Shown piece by piece: positions 63,876 to 64,000 of a stretch of DNA of 64,000 bases (its first letter is position 1; each line of letters begins with the position of its first letter). The translations under genes and the position numbers were made by a program. This DNA is from Pseudomonas baetica (GTDB taxonomy: Bacteria; Pseudomonadota; Gammaproteobacteria; Pseudomonadales; Pseudomonadaceae): positions 3,895,001 through 3,959,000 of the forward strand of contig NZ_PHHE01000001.1 in NCBI RefSeq assembly GCF_002813455.1. The letters run 5' to 3'. A model generated the notes under the pieces. The model saw only the letters and a program-made list of their open reading frames with translations. It was not told the DNA's origin and did no database searches.

Positions 63876-64000
63876 AATACTTTGTATTGATTTTTTTCTA
63901 ATTAATTTCAGTGAGTGTTCCGATACATCATTCGTTAGACAAAGACAGGCGTGAGAGCGTTAAATAAGAGTAATTGTCCTAATTCGACAATTGACCATTA
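63876..64000. other. AT-rich non-coding stretch after exsB, window end
   Basis: This 125-base stretch is clearly more AT-rich than the surroundings (ATTGATTTTTTTCTAATTAA and similar). In P. aeruginosa the exsA gene and its own promoter follow exsB, so this is probably the exsA upstream region and a candidate for binding by AT-preferring silencers such as MvaT. No ExsA-type layout was found here and no reading frame is supported. Confidence 0.6.

Overview
The window looks like a chromosomal segment of a fluorescent Pseudomonas (P. fluorescens group). The evidence is high GC content, gene orders typical of Pseudomonas (proC-yggS/pilT, yqgE-ruvX-pyrR-pyrB-pyrC', gshB-pilGHIJ-chpA-chpC, mdc malonate cluster with mdcR, ahcY-metF), an SAH riboswitch in front of ahcY, and many REP/REPIN palindromes in the spaces between genes. 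No rRNA, tRNA, CRISPR array or integrase was seen.

Layout. 1-2.8 kb: yggT (cut by the window edge), proC, yggS, divergent pilT. 3-4.3 kb: a secreted NlpC/P60 peptidase and a TM2 membrane protein. 4.4-10.4 kb, minus strand: the pyrimidine genes pyrC' (inactive dihydroorotase homologue), pyrB and pyrR, then ruvX, yqgE/algH, a tonB gene and gshB. 10.7-20.6 kb: a Pil-Chp twitching chemosensory cluster without pilK or chpB. 20.9-21.5 kb: a structured repeat-like leader in front of a DUF6124 gene. 21.9-31.6 kb: malonate decarboxylase and transporter operon mdcABCDEGH-madLM, then an IS256-family element inserted into a REP sequence, then mdcR. 31.8-47.2 kb: housekeeping and accessory genes, including a hemolysin-III-type gene broken by an 8-bp tandem duplication, rsmE, bioA, a flavin amine oxidase, cytochrome b561-yceI, an rhlE-like helicase, metF, ahcY with its riboswitch, an acyl-CoA thioesterase, a formate/nitrite-family channel and a cation/proton antiporter.

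47.4-64 kb (and beyond the edge): a Ysc/Psc-type type III secretion system in the P. aeruginosa order. The minus-strand operon is pscNOPQRSTU. The plus-strand genes are popN, pcr1-4, pcrD, pcrR, pcrG, pcrV, pcrH, popB, popD, and then exsC, exsE and exsB. Four promoters (before pscN, popN, pcrG and exsC) share one ExsA-like layout: an A-tract, GnC, then TGnnA starting exactly 9 bases after that G, then a 21-22 base spacer and a TAnnnT -10. exsA, exsD and pscB-L should follow just outside the window. No effector gene is present here, and the block carries no REP elements, unlike the rest of the window. An injectisome of this family in a P. fluorescens-type background is the most interesting feature.
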